A stretch of DNA of 64,000 bases from Primorskyibacter aestuariivivens (GCF_028023675.1 NZ_JAQIOZ010000005.1:250282-314281); one strand, 5' to 3'; counted from the first letter of the stretch, positions 25,781-36,081 are shown. Notes: generated by a model from the sequence alone, not told the origin. Made by a program: numbers and translations.

Positions 25781-25808
25781 AAAAAAGGGGCCGCCCGAAG
25801 GCGACCCC
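25781..25808 (-). terminator. Intrinsic terminator of groESL
   Basis: On the minus strand, GGGGTCGCC-TTCG-GGCGGCCCC (one G-U pair, stable TTCG loop) is followed by TTTTTT. It begins 27 bases after the groEL stop. Confidence 0.92.
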
Positions 25809-25834
25809 AATTCTTCCCGTAGGACAGGCGTGGT

Positions 25835-27520
<1,686 letters not shown>

Positions 27521-27541
27521 TCAGGCGCCGGGGGCCTTGGA

Positions 27542-27829
27542 TCAGGCCATCACACCCATGATGTCGGATTCTTTCATGATCAGCAGCTCTTCACCGTCGA
27601 GGGTGATTTCGGTGCCGGACCATTTGCCGAACAGGATCTTGTCGCCAGCCTTGACGTCCATTGCGATGCGATCACCGTCGTCGTCACGCGCGCCTGCGCC
27701 CACTGCAACAACTTCACCTTCCTGCGGCTTTTCTTTTGCACTGTCAGGAATGATCAACCCGCCTGCAGTTTTTTCGTCGCTCTCTACACGGCGAACCAGC
27801 ACGCGGTCATGAAGCGGAGTAAATGCCAT
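27542..27829 (-). CDS. groES: Co-chaperonin GroES (Hsp10)
   Basis: The ATG at 27829 ([14 protein letters not shown]) gives 95 residues, the usual GroES length. The mobile loop region ([20 protein letters not shown]) and the C-terminal [11 protein letters not shown] are standard. The longer frame adding seven residues is rejected: its extra codons contain the GGAGC ribosome-binding site. It is the first gene of groESL; promoter and CIRCE operator lie 60-120 bases upstream. Confidence 0.97.
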   Translation of the reverse strand: MAFTPLHDRVLVRRVESDEKTAGGLIIPDSAKEKPQEGEVVAVGAGARDDDGDRIAMDVKAGDKILFGKWSGTEITLDGEELLIMKESDIMGVMA

Positions 27830-27886
27830 CTTTGCAGCTCCTTGGCTCAAAGTTAAATTTCAGGTCCCCTCGCTCCCTGGAGGGTA

Positions 27887-27913
27887 TTAGCACTCACCCT
27901 GTTCGAGTGCTAA
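27887..27913 (-). promoter_or_regulatory. CIRCE operator (HrcA binding site)
   Basis: TTAGCACTC (27887-27895) and GAGTGCTAA (27905-27913) form a perfect inverted repeat with nine-base spacer, the consensus CIRCE element. It lies just downstream of the groES promoter, where HrcA binding would block transcription until heat shock. hrcA is not in the window. Confidence 0.97.
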
Positions 27914-27920
27914 CGGCGCA

Positions 27921-27949
27921 TAGTTAGGGAGTCCGATTTTTCGAGTCAA
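27921..27949 (-). promoter_or_regulatory. Sigma-70-type promoter of groESL
   Basis: On the minus strand TTGACT (27949-27944) and TAACTA (27926-27921) are 17 bases apart. The predicted start falls in or just before the CIRCE element, the usual layout for HrcA repression. Confidence 0.75.
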
Positions 27950-28097
27950 CAGCCGACATGCAGAAAAATTTTCGCTTCGCGCTATTGAACAAACCGGAGT
28001 CACGACAGGGCTGCGCAGTCCACCTTCTGCAAAACCGCGCTGTCCGCTACACTCCAAATGACTGACGGTTTCTCGCCGCGTGACCCGGGAGTATGAC

Positions 28098-28889
28098 ATG
28101 ACACCCTTCGAGGCTGATTTCGTGGAACAGGGCAATGGCCCCACCGTCATCCTATTGCATTCCAGCGTGGCAGGCGCGCGGCAATGGCGGGGTCTGATGG
28201 ACCGGCTTGCAGGCACATATCGTCTGATTGCGGTCAACCTGTTCGGCTATGGCACAACGCCGCCATGGGATCTGCGCCGCCCTCAAAGCCTTGAGGATCA
28301 GGCCCGGCTGATCGAATCCCTGCTCCAGGGAGACCGGAGCAGGGCCCGCCTGGTCGGGCATTCCTTCGGAGGCAGCGTCGCCATGAAAGCCGCAACGCTG
28401 TTTCCTGAAAGGATCGACAAGCTGGTTCTGATCGAGCCGAACCCGTTTTACCTTTTGGCACAGGCGGGTCGCAGCGACGCCTATGCGGAGGCCGAAGCGC
28501 TCCGTGGGTGTATCAAGACGACGGGTGCAACGGGGGATTGGCCACGGGCGGCTGCGGAATTCGCCGATTACTGGACCGGCGCGGGAAGTTGGGACCGGAT
28601 GCCTGAGGATCGAAGACAGAAATTCGCGCAAGCTCTTAAGCCGAATTTCCACGAATGGGACGCCGTCATGACGCCCGATCTGCCTCTGTCGGACTGGCAT
28701 GCGCGCTTGCCGCGCGACACTACGGTGATGCACGCGGCGGATACCGTCCGCTCCATTAGGGAGATTGTCGAACTGCTCGCATCCGGTCATCCGGGGTGGA
28801 GGTTTGAAACCTTTGAAACCGGCGGCCACATGGCCCCTCTGTCCCATCCGGATATGGTCAACGCGGCCGTGAAAAAGGCGCTGGCCTGA
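28098..28889 (+). CDS. Alpha/beta hydrolase
   Basis: The ATG at 28098 (MTPFEADFVEQGNGPTVILL) has a GGGAG site upstream and gives 263 residues. The fold shows the oxyanion segment LLHSSVAGARQW, the nucleophile elbow VGHSFGGSVA, and the catalytic His in TGGHMAPLSHP near the C-terminus. The family holds esterases, lipases and C-C hydrolases, and the substrate is not clear. A cap domain is likely at about 120-190. It has no operon partner: groESL is divergent and the M15 gene converges. Confidence 0.85.
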   Translation: MTPFEADFVEQGNGPTVILLHSSVAGARQWRGLMDRLAGTYRLIAVNLFGYGTTPPWDLRRPQSLEDQARLIESLLQGDRSRARLVGHSFGGSVAMKAATLFPERIDKLVLIEPNPFYLLAQAGRSDAYAEAEALRGCIKTTGATGDWPRAAAEFADYWTGAGSWDRMPEDRRQKFAQALKPNFHEWDAVMTPDLPLSDWHARLPRDTTVMHAADTVRSIREIVELLASGHPGWRFETFETGGHMAPLSHPDMVNAAVKKALA

Positions 28890-28898
28890 CCTGTCCCG

Positions 28899-29729
28899 CT
28901 ACCCGCCGGTCAACCGCGCATAGAGGATCAGCTCGGGCCGGTATTCGAAATGCATCCCGTCATAGTGATGCCACTTGCCACCCCAGATGAAACCGTAGCG
29001 TTCCATCACGCGCACCACGCCTTCGGGAATGCCATTGCGATAGTCGCCCACCTGCCCTTCCGGTTCACCGCCCCAGCGCCAGTAGCCGCCGTATTTGGTG
29101 TTCAGGTCAATCGCGATGCCAAAGGAATGCGCGCTCAGCCGGTTTGTCCCCGAAATCTTGCGCCAGTTGAAGCTGCCGCCCACATTGCGCAGGCTGGGAT
29201 GAGAGGCGTCAGGCCCATCGCCGATCTCCGCCATCGCCTTGGCCAGTTGGCAGGCCACGCCGAATTTGCCGGTCACGTAGTAATTGACGCGGCCTTTGCC
29301 CCGGAACTGCACCTTTTGCAGCGACGCCCGGGCGTCAGCCTCGCGGCCAAACCAAAGCGCGCGGAAAAACGCGTCATCGCGCACACGTCCCGGATCATGC
29401 CAGGCGCTCTTGCGCGGCTCCAATGTGTACGCCAGAGGATAGGGGTAGCGGAATTGCTCGGCGATCCGAGCGTCGGTCAAAAGCGTCTTGGGCGCGCGCC
29501 CCTCGTCCCGCCCCAACGGCAGAACCGCCCCGCCCGGCACGATGACCTGCCCGGCAGCGATGTCCACGCGCACCCCCGGATAGGCGATCTCAAGCGCAAT
29601 CTCTATGGGCAGGCGGTCGCCGTCCGGCAGGTCCATGGCCAGAAAATCCCGCGCGCCACAGTCAGCACCCAGCGCGGGTTGGGCCAGGAAGCTCAGAACC
29701 AGAAGCCCCTGCTTCAGCCGTGTCAGCAT
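28899..29729 (-). CDS. M15-type peptidase (D-Ala-D-Ala carboxypeptidase fold), exported
   Basis: The ATG at 29729 (MLTRLKQGLLVLSFLAQPAL) overlaps the end of the caspase gene upstream by seven bases and provides a signal peptide with cleavage near residue 21. The C-terminal half has the M15 zinc motifs: SAHSFGIAIDLN (H201 and D208, spacing Hx6D) and WHHYDGMHFEYRPEL (H260). Such enzymes split D-Ala peptides or cross-links in peptidoglycan in the periplasm. It is the last of seven genes of the caspase/cytochrome operon, linking that cluster to the cell wall. The N-terminal half (about 25-150) is not recognised. Confidence 0.82.
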   Translation of the reverse strand: MLTRLKQGLLVLSFLAQPALGADCGARDFLAMDLPDGDRLPIEIALEIAYPGVRVDIAAGQVIVPGGAVLPLGRDEGRAPKTLLTDARIAEQFRYPYPLAYTLEPRKSAWHDPGRVRDDAFFRALWFGREADARASLQKVQFRGKGRVNYYVTGKFGVACQLAKAMAEIGDGPDASHPSLRNVGGSFNWRKISGTNRLSAHSFGIAIDLNTKYGGYWRWGGEPEGQVGDYRNGIPEGVVRVMERYGFIWGGKWHHYDGMHFEYRPELILYARLTGG

Positions 29730-31585
29730 CCCATCTGGCTTTCCAGCCGCTTGATCTCGTTCACGCGGTTGCGTTCGGCATTGGTCAGGCTTGGGTTCGA
29801 GGTGAAACAATCGGAATTGTCGAACGCGGTCTTGCCCCGGTCTGTCTTGAAGCAATAGCCGTTGCGATCAAAGATCGAATTGCGCTCATACCACAGGTCA
29901 GTGCAGGACGCGCCCGCGCTGATCGCCCGCGTGGTGCGTGACGGGCGCTGGCCAGACGGGCTTTGCAGGAAACGGCCATAGGCCCATCCGCTCACCCCCT
30001 GATAGCTCACCGCGCACCAGCGGTAGCGGTAATTGAGATGCGCCTGGCAATCGGTGACATAGACCCCGGTGGCGTTGTAAGGCAATTCGGCGACCACATC
30101 GTAATCATAACCATATTTCGATTTCCCCGGCCCGGTGCGCAGGTTCAGCGTGTCATTGGACGCCACATCGACAACCGAATAATACCCCTGAAACGCCGAC
30201 GTTCCTGCCGTTCCGCCACGGCCCATATATTTGCCGCCATAGGCCCACCCCTTGATGCAACCATAGGTCAGGCTGCACCAGCCACTGGAGCGGCAACTCA
30301 CATTCGAGATGCCCACCGCGTTATAGGGCAATTCGCCCACCGCACGCGCGTCGCCATCGGGCCCGGAGCGCACGAACAGCGTGTCGTCCGACGGCACACC
30401 CGTTACCGCCCAATCCCCGTTCAGCGGCGCACATTGCCCAACCGGCACCGGCTGTGACGGCGTCGGGGGCGCGGGGTTGACCGGTGTCGGATCGGGCTGG
30501 TTATAGGCAGCCAGCTTGTCCTTGGCCTCATCCGCATAGCGGCCTTCGGGAAAGGCGATCAGATAGGTGCGATAGGCGTCTTCGGTGTCCTGCGATACGG
30601 TGTATTGCCAGAATTCCGTATCGGCCATGTCCAGCAGAAGCTTGCGCGCATCCGCCGCCTTGGGATGATCGGGGTAGCGGCGCACGAACTCTTCCAGCTT
30701 TTCCTTGCTGCCGCTCTGGACCGCATCAAGGAAAACCAGCAGCGGGTCTTCCTGCATCGGCGGCTGCTTGGGAGCTTCGTCTTCATCTTTCTCAGGCAGT
30801 TGCGGAGATTCCCCACCCGTTGGCGGCGCAGCCACAAGGTAAATCGCCTCATCCGGCAATTGCATCCGCTCGATCGGCACCTGCTGGCCGTCCGTTGCCT
30901 CGCGCACCAGTTTGCGCACCTTGCGGAACATGCGTCCCACTTCCAGTCCCGGCTCGTCCAGCACCTGCAACAGGGCGGCGGTATAAGGCGAATGCATCGT
31001 GTCGCCATCCGCCGCCGTGCTGCCCGCCTGAGCCGCGAAGCTGACCAGCAGTCCGGATTGCCCCTCGATCGACACGGGCGCCAGCCCGCGGCGCAGCGAC
31101 CGCGTGCCATCGGTGCGTTGCATGGCGGCGGCAAAAGGATTGTCGCGACAGGCATCCAGCATGATCAGCCCCAGCTTGCCCGCCTGTTTCACCGTGGTCA
31201 GCATGGAATCGAGCGCCACAGTCTCGAATGTCGCCGTCGCCTCGGAGCGCATGCGCGCATCCACAGGGATCAGGTAATTGCGCCCGCCCATCTCGATCCC
31301 GTGGCCCGCGTAAAACACCAGTGCAATATCCGAACTCAGCGCCTTTTCCGTGAACTCGCCCAGCGCGATGCGGAAATCCTGCCCGCTCAGGTCCTCGCGC
31401 AGCATGACATCAAAGCCGATGCGCCCAAGCTTGTCCGCCATCGCCCGCGCATCATTGGTCGGATTGGCCAGGACGCTGGCGTTTTCATATGTGCTGTTGC
31501 CAATGACGAGGGCCACGCGCTTTTCCGCCTGCGCCGCGCCTGCTGCGAAGACCAGTAGCACCAAAAGATATTTCAAGACTCGCAT
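29723..31585 (-). CDS. Exported caspase-family protease with two SH3-like domains and a YARHG domain
   Basis: The 620-residue protein has a signal peptide (MRVLKYLLVLLVFAAGAAQA). The caspase (C14) domain covers about 22-250 with the catalytic dyad H95 (YAGHGIE) and C146 (LDACRDNPF). Next come a helical segment (about 278-360, with VRRYPDHPKAADARKLLL and YRTYLIAFPEGRYADEA), a Pro-rich linker, and two SH3-like repeats (about 385-453 and 468-540, with LFVRSGPDG and LNLRTGPGK), each rich in Cys. A YARHG domain ends it (about 560-616: DLWYERNSIFDRNGYCF). SH3 and YARHG modules suggest binding to the wall or envelope. The caspase part closely matches that of the next gene upstream, so they are tandem duplicates. 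Confidence 0.87.
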   Translation of the reverse strand: MRVLKYLLVLLVFAAGAAQAEKRVALVIGNSTYENASVLANPTNDARAMADKLGRIGFDVMLREDLSGQDFRIALGEFTEKALSSDIALVFYAGHGIEMGGRNYLIPVDARMRSEATATFETVALDSMLTTVKQAGKLGLIMLDACRDNPFAAAMQRTDGTRSLRRGLAPVSIEGQSGLLVSFAAQAGSTAADGDTMHSPYTAALLQVLDEPGLEVGRMFRKVRKLVREATDGQQVPIERMQLPDEAIYLVAAPPTGGESPQLPEKDEDEAPKQPPMQEDPLLVFLDAVQSGSKEKLEEFVRRYPDHPKAADARKLLLDMADTEFWQYTVSQDTEDAYRTYLIAFPEGRYADEAKDKLAAYNQPDPTPVNPAPPTPSQPVPVGQCAPLNGDWAVTGVPSDDTLFVRSGPDGDARAVGELPYNAVGISNVSCRSSGWCSLTYGCIKGWAYGGKYMGRGGTAGTSAFQGYYSVVDVASNDTLNLRTGPGKSKYGYDYDVVAELPYNATGVYVTDCQAHLNYRYRWCAVSYQGVSGWAYGRFLQSPSGQRPSRTTRAISAGASCTDLWYERNSIFDRNGYCFKTDRGKTAFDNSDCFTSNPSLTNAERNRVNEIKRLESQMGC

Positions 31586-31597
31586 AAGTGGTCCCCC

Positions 31598-33316
31598 TTA
31601 CCCGCCGAGCTTGCGAATGCGCTCTGCCGACATTTCCGCAACGCAGACCGCCACACCGCTGCCTCGTCCGGCACAAGTTGTTTCGCGCTGCCGAATCCAC
31701 TCGCGTTGTGCTGTGGCGGTGGTGGCGCCCCGCGCACGGGCATTCTGATAGGCCTGCAACAGGTGTTGATCCTGCCGGGCCAGCGCATCGCTGGAGCACA
31801 AGGCACGCTCCACCGGCGTGCTGGCTTTGGCACAACTGAAACTGGGGGCGATATTGCCTGTGGGCCGCCCAAAATTCAGCGCGTTGATACGGTCACCATT
31901 GATCTGCCGGACACATGCGGCGATCCGGTGCCCGGTAAATTCACAGATTGCCCCGCGTTCCTTGATCCATTGCCGCTGGTCCGCAGCCGTCACTATGTTC
32001 CTGTCGCGCGCCCGGGCATAGGCACGGGCCAACAGGTTATCCTGTTGCGCAAGTCCCTGATCCCCGCAGATCGCATGTTCGATATTGGTCGCGGCCCTCG
32101 CACAATCGAAACTGGGTTGCACCGTGTTGACCGGAGGCTGTGTCACGGGCGGCTGTGTGACTGGCGGTTGCGTCACAGGCGGTTGGGTCACGGGGGGCTG
32201 AGTGCTGGGCGGTGCTTCGACCACGGGCTCCTCCGGCGCGGTCAACTCGGCGATCCGTTCCTTGGCCTTGTCCACATATTGCCCGTCGCGAAAGGCGATC
32301 AGATAGCGGCGATAGGCCTGTACCGTGTCCGCCTCGACCGTCTTCTTCCAGAACTTGTCATCCTGAAGCGAATGCACCAGCTTCCGCGCGTCCTCGGCCA
32401 GAGGATGATCGGGATAGCGGTTGATGAATTCGTTGAGCGGTTCGATCTCGCCGCTGGAAACCGCATCATAAAAGGCCACTGTGGGGTCTTCCTCGACCTG
32501 CGGTATCACGGGCGGCGTGGTCTCTCTCTCGTCTTCGCCCCCCGGCTCAACCGCAACGGCCGGCACAAAATAGATCGCCTCATCAGGCAATTGCATGCGT
32601 TCTATTGGCACCTGACGCCCATCCGTAGCCTCACGCACGCGGGCACGCACCTTGCGGAACATGCGCCCGACCTCCAGCCCCGGCTCGTCGATCACATCCA
32701 GAAGCGCATCGGTATAGGGGCTGTGCATGCCGGTGCCGTCATCGGCGGTGCTCCCCTCCTCCGCCGCGAAACTGACCAACAAGCCCTGCTGCCCTTCGAT
32801 CGAGACCGGTGCCAGCCCGCGGCGCAGCGACCGCGTGCCGTTGTTGCGCTGCATGGCGGCCGCGAAAGGATTGTCCCGGCAGGCATCCAGAAGCACCATG
32901 CCCAGCTTGGACGCCTGCGTGACCGAGGTGATCAGCGTGTCCAGCGACAGCGCCTCGAACTGCGCGGTCGCCTCGGAGCGCATCTCGGCATCCACCGGGA
33001 TCAGGTAATTGCGCCCGCTCATTTCGATCCCGTGCCCGGCATAGAAGACCAGCGCAATTTCCGCGCCCAGCGCGGCCTCGGTAAACTGGCCCAGCGCGAT
33101 GCGCATTTGTTGGCCGCCCGCGTCCTGATGCAGGAACACCTTGAAGCCCAGCCCTTCAAGCTTGTCCGCCATGGCCTGCGAGTCATTGCGCGGATTGGTC
33201 AGTGCCGTCGCATGCGCATAGTCCGAGTTGCCGATGATGAGCGCCACTTTGTCCTGCGCCCAGCCCAGCCTGGGCAAAAACCCGATCACCAAGACAAGAA
33301 GCGCGCGCCAGATCAT
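31598..33316 (-). CDS. Exported caspase-family protease with two LprI-like domains
   Basis: The 572-residue protein carries a signal peptide (MIWRALLVLVIGFLPRLGWA), a caspase (C14) domain with H95 (YAGHGIE) and C146 (LDACRDNPF), and the same helical segment as its sister gene (NRYPDHPLAEDARKL, RRYLIAFRDGQYVDKA). A PPVTQ repeat linker follows at about 374-396. Then come two LprI-type (DUF1311-like) domains, about 401-480 and 491-572, each with paired Cys and a QREW or QRQW segment. LprI-like domains occur in periplasmic proteins including lysozyme inhibitors. Dyad residues are intact, so protease activity is plausible. Substrates of bacterial C14 proteins vary; none is predicted. It starts three bases after the metacaspase gene ends. 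Confidence 0.87.
   Translation of the reverse strand: MIWRALLVLVIGFLPRLGWAQDKVALIIGNSDYAHATALTNPRNDSQAMADKLEGLGFKVFLHQDAGGQQMRIALGQFTEAALGAEIALVFYAGHGIEMSGRNYLIPVDAEMRSEATAQFEALSLDTLITSVTQASKLGMVLLDACRDNPFAAAMQRNNGTRSLRRGLAPVSIEGQQGLLVSFAAEEGSTADDGTGMHSPYTDALLDVIDEPGLEVGRMFRKVRARVREATDGRQVPIERMQLPDEAIYFVPAVAVEPGGEDERETTPPVIPQVEEDPTVAFYDAVSSGEIEPLNEFINRYPDHPLAEDARKLVHSLQDDKFWKKTVEADTVQAYRRYLIAFRDGQYVDKAKERIAELTAPEEPVVEAPPSTQPPVTQPPVTQPPVTQPPVTQPPVNTVQPSFDCARAATNIEHAICGDQGLAQQDNLLARAYARARDRNIVTAADQRQWIKERGAICEFTGHRIAACVRQINGDRINALNFGRPTGNIAPSFSCAKASTPVERALCSSDALARQDQHLLQAYQNARARGATTATAQREWIRQRETTCAGRGSGVAVCVAEMSAERIRKLGG
32129..32200 (-). repeat. 15-base repeats encoding a PPVTQ linker
   Basis: About five tandem 15-base units encode QPPVTQPPVTQ and so on, in the linker between caspase and LprI-like parts. 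The units differ at synonymous positions, so the protein repeat is better conserved than the DNA. It likely forms a stiff, extended spacer. Copy number may vary between strains. Confidence 0.85.
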
Positions 33317-33319
33317 CGC

Positions 33320-34900
33320 CTAACCATCCTCCGTATACAGCCCGATAATGCCCGTCTGACATGTCCCCCGCCCCAGCACCGTGGGCAGCGTCTCATCATC
33401 GGGCACCAGTAGCCCGTTGTAGCGCGCCAGTTCGCGGCGCAGATCCAGCGGCGGACGGGAACAGAATATCGCGACAAGCTGATCCGCGCCGGTGGGCGGC
33501 GTCACCCGAAACCGCACCGGAAATCCCTCCGGGCCAACCGGTTTATCGCCCGAGGCAGAGAGCGGGTGCAGATATTGCAACGTCCCATCACTGGCCACGT
33601 TGAACAGCGTCAGATACCCCAGATCGGGACTTGGCGGCGTGAATCGGTAGCTCACGATGCTGCCCACCGGGTTCAGCGTGTGGTCCTGCCCGGCCTGCAT
33701 CCTGATCGCAGCACGGTCGGGTTTCTTGGAACCCAGAATGTAGTCCAGCGCCTTGGTCCGCGCGACCAGCCGGTGCGCATCGCCTGTGATCGTGGTGATC
33801 CGGTCGCCGGTGTGGTTGAACACATCCCAACGCCCGCCCGAACGCGCCTTGAACCCAAGCTGCGGCGAGGCCGTGACCTCGACCCACGTGCCGTCCTTCA
33901 ATCCGGGAGGTTTTGGCCCCTCGAACTTGACCGCCACGGCCCCCTTGGGCGGAGGAGCATCTTTCTTTTTCGGCGGCGGTGCCACGGCAAATACCGGGCG
34001 ATTGTCCCCGCGCGGCAGGATACGGGGCTGCTGGTTCTGCTTCATATGGGCAAAGACCCGGTCTTCCAGAAACTCGGCCAATTCGGCCCGGGTCATGGTG
34101 CCGTCGCCATTCACGTCCCCTGCCCCGGTGATCGCCTCGGCAAAGAACCACGACAGCGCACCATGCGATTTGCCGTCGAACCGGGTCTCGGTGACCAGAC
34201 GGTCTTCGCTGGCCGTGGCAAGGATCTGGGTCACATGGGGCAGCGTATCCTTGCCCGTGTCGCCTTCACTGGCCTCGATCTCGCCTTCGATGGGGGCGAT
34301 GGGGATATCATAAACCCCGCCATTGCGGGTCAGGCCCATGGTGAACGGGTCCACCTTGCGCGTGAGGCCCGCAGAATGGCAGCTATCCATCACCCAGATG
34401 ACGTTATAGGCCGAGGCATCAGACAGAAGCTCGCGCAGCTGATCGTCGGACAGCCGACCCTTGCGCGGGTTCTTGGGATCAAAGTCGTGAAACATGATCG
34501 TTTCATCTTTTTTGTCCGTCACCTCGTCGAAGGGTTCGCCGACCTCGATCTCCTGCCCGCCATGGCCCGAAAAGGTCACGATGATCGTATCCCCGGGCGA
34601 CGCCTTGGCCAGCATGGACCGCCAGCCGCTCAGGAACCCGTCCAGCGTAGCGCGCCCATCCAGAAGCAACCGTTCATCAGGCAGATCGATGCCGACGCTG
34701 CGCATGGATCCGGCAATGCGCAGCGCGTCATTCACCGCCCCTTCGAGATCGGACAATTCGCCGGGCGGGGCGGGGTGTTTCTGGAAAGCGCGGTAATCAT
34801 CCACGCCCACCACCATGGCATATTGCGCGGCCTGCGCGACCGGGGCCAGCGTCAGCGCGCAGACCCCGGCGGCAAGTGCCGATTTAACCCTGCAGAACAA
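33320..34900 (-). CDS. Exported metacaspase-like protease with EF-hand and DUF4384-like region
   Basis: The frame starts at a TTG (34900) that overlaps the OmpA gene by 17 bases and supplies a signal peptide (about 1-25). The caspase fold has H113 in TFSGHGGQEIE and C174 in MDSCHSAGLT, the metacaspase-type dyad, with many acidic residues between (DEVTDKKDETIMFHDFD) that could bind calcium. An EF-hand-like loop is at about 262-273 (DVNGDGTMTRAE). A Pro/Lys linker (about 308-320) precedes a beta-rich C-terminal part (about 400-490, YLTLFNVASDGTLQYLHP) like DUF4384. The cytochrome two genes upstream has a similar tail, which suggests a shared partner. It is only distantly related to the next two caspase genes. 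Confidence 0.86.
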   Translation of the reverse strand: MFCRVKSALAAGVCALTLAPVAQAAQYAMVVGVDDYRAFQKHPAPPGELSDLEGAVNDALRIAGSMRSVGIDLPDERLLLDGRATLDGFLSGWRSMLAKASPGDTIIVTFSGHGGQEIEVGEPFDEVTDKKDETIMFHDFDPKNPRKGRLSDDQLRELLSDASAYNVIWVMDSCHSAGLTRKVDPFTMGLTRNGGVYDIPIAPIEGEIEASEGDTGKDTLPHVTQILATASEDRLVTETRFDGKSHGALSWFFAEAITGAGDVNGDGTMTRAELAEFLEDRVFAHMKQNQQPRILPRGDNRPVFAVAPPPKKKDAPPPKGAVAVKFEGPKPPGLKDGTWVEVTASPQLGFKARSGGRWDVFNHTGDRITTITGDAHRLVARTKALDYILGSKKPDRAAIRMQAGQDHTLNPVGSIVSYRFTPPSPDLGYLTLFNVASDGTLQYLHPLSASGDKPVGPEGFPVRFRVTPPTGADQLVAIFCSRPPLDLRRELARYNGLLVPDDETLPTVLGRGTCQTGIIGLYTEDG

Positions 34901-36071
34901 GTTCTACCCGCCGGGCAATCGCGCGACGCTCCTCGTTTGAATAGATATAGGGATCGACCAGTTTGGGCGGCTGGTACTCGCCCTTTCCATCAATCTGGAT
35001 ATAGGTCTTGACCCCGTACTGGATCAGGTAGTCACGCACCGCGGCCGCGCGCCGGAAGGACAGGTCAAGATTATACTCCGCCGCGCCCTTTTCATCGGTG
35101 TGACCGACAAGCGTGATGTGCTTGATGCCATTGGCAATCAGGAACGCCCCCACCGACTGGGCCTCGTAAACGCCCTTGGGATCAAGCTTGTCACTATCAA
35201 AGGCGAAACGGATGGGCAGGAAAACGGTCTTGGTTTTCTTGGCGACCTCATCGGCGACGGCGTAATCGTCTTTCTTGCCACCGGCATAAGGGTCTTTTGC
35301 CTTTTTCGGCGGCTCGACATAATCGTTGCCACCGGCATAGTCGTCTTTTTTCTCTTCCTTGTAGTCATCTTTCGGAGCATCGGCGTAGCCGTCCTTGGGC
35401 GCTTCGGCATAACCGCCGCCGTCATAGTCGTCCTTCTTGACCTCGTCATAGACCTCCTTCTTGTCATCCTCATAGACGTCGCCGCCATCGGCATAGTCTT
35501 CGCCCACGCTTTCAATCGCGATGCCGCGCACCGCCGATTTCAGCACGCCGGACGGATCGCCGCCCCGGGTGATCGTGCTGTCCAGCGTGCCCGCCAGCAT
35601 CATGTTTTCCTGTGCCAGTTGCGCCAGCCGCTCGGCATGGGGGATCAGCGCCGGGTTGGGCGGAGTCAGCGCCGGGTCGGTGATCGTATCCAGCGCGGCA
35701 TTGTAGAGCGCCGCCGCCTCTTCGCGATTGCCGCGCTTGGCGGCAATGTCGGCGCGCACCGCCTGCACCGCCCAATGCAGCGCCGGAGCCAGTTCCAGCA
35801 GTGCCTCGGCCTCGGCCAGCTTGTCCTGCGCCATGAAGCGACCCGCCCGCGCGGCCAGCACGCCCGAGACCTGGCGCATCGCCTGCACCTCGGCGGATTC
35901 GGTGCAAAGCCCGCCCTGCCGCACGGCGGCCAGCGCCGACATGATCTCATCGGTGCTGCCCGCCGCATAGGTGGCCTGCAGCGCCTTGATCGCGTCGCTG
36001 CAGCTGTTGGCATGGGCCGCCCCCGCAAGGGCGAGTGTGATGGCAAAAGCGGAAAGTGTGGAACGCAACAT
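34884..36071 (-). CDS. OmpA-domain protein with Tyr/Asp/Lys-rich linker
   Basis: The 395-residue protein has a signal peptide (about 1-21) and a helical N-terminal part (about 22-180) without beta-barrel strands. An unusual low-complexity linker follows at about 190-285, made of units such as KKDDYDGGGYAEAPKDGY. The C-terminal OmpA domain (about 295-390) has VFLPIRFAFDSDKLDPKG, ITLVGHTDEKGAAEYN and LSFRRAAAVRDYL, which bind diaminopimelate in peptidoglycan. The protein probably tethers the cluster to the wall rather than forming a pore. Ten bases separate it from the cytochrome gene upstream, and its end overlaps the metacaspase start. Confidence 0.87.
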   Translation of the reverse strand: MLRSTLSAFAITLALAGAAHANSCSDAIKALQATYAAGSTDEIMSALAAVRQGGLCTESAEVQAMRQVSGVLAARAGRFMAQDKLAEAEALLELAPALHWAVQAVRADIAAKRGNREEAAALYNAALDTITDPALTPPNPALIPHAERLAQLAQENMMLAGTLDSTITRGGDPSGVLKSAVRGIAIESVGEDYADGGDVYEDDKKEVYDEVKKDDYDGGGYAEAPKDGYADAPKDDYKEEKKDDYAGGNDYVEPPKKAKDPYAGGKKDDYAVADEVAKKTKTVFLPIRFAFDSDKLDPKGVYEAQSVGAFLIANGIKHITLVGHTDEKGAAEYNLDLSFRRAAAVRDYLIQYGVKTYIQIDGKGEYQPPKLVDPYIYSNEERRAIARRVELVLQG

Positions 36072-36081
36072 GATGGCCTCC

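Noticed and set aside
32129..32200. Tandem 15-base repeats as a possible CRISPR or minisatellite
   Set aside because: They are in frame, encode PPVTQ, have no spacers and differ at synonymous sites; a protein linker explains them.
31706..35011. Long plus-strand open frames (up to about 570 codons) across the caspase genes
   Set aside because: They lie opposite strongly supported minus-strand genes with signal peptides and catalytic motifs, and arise because GC-rich third positions leave the opposite strand free of stops. Their translations are rich in Arg, His and Gly without domains.
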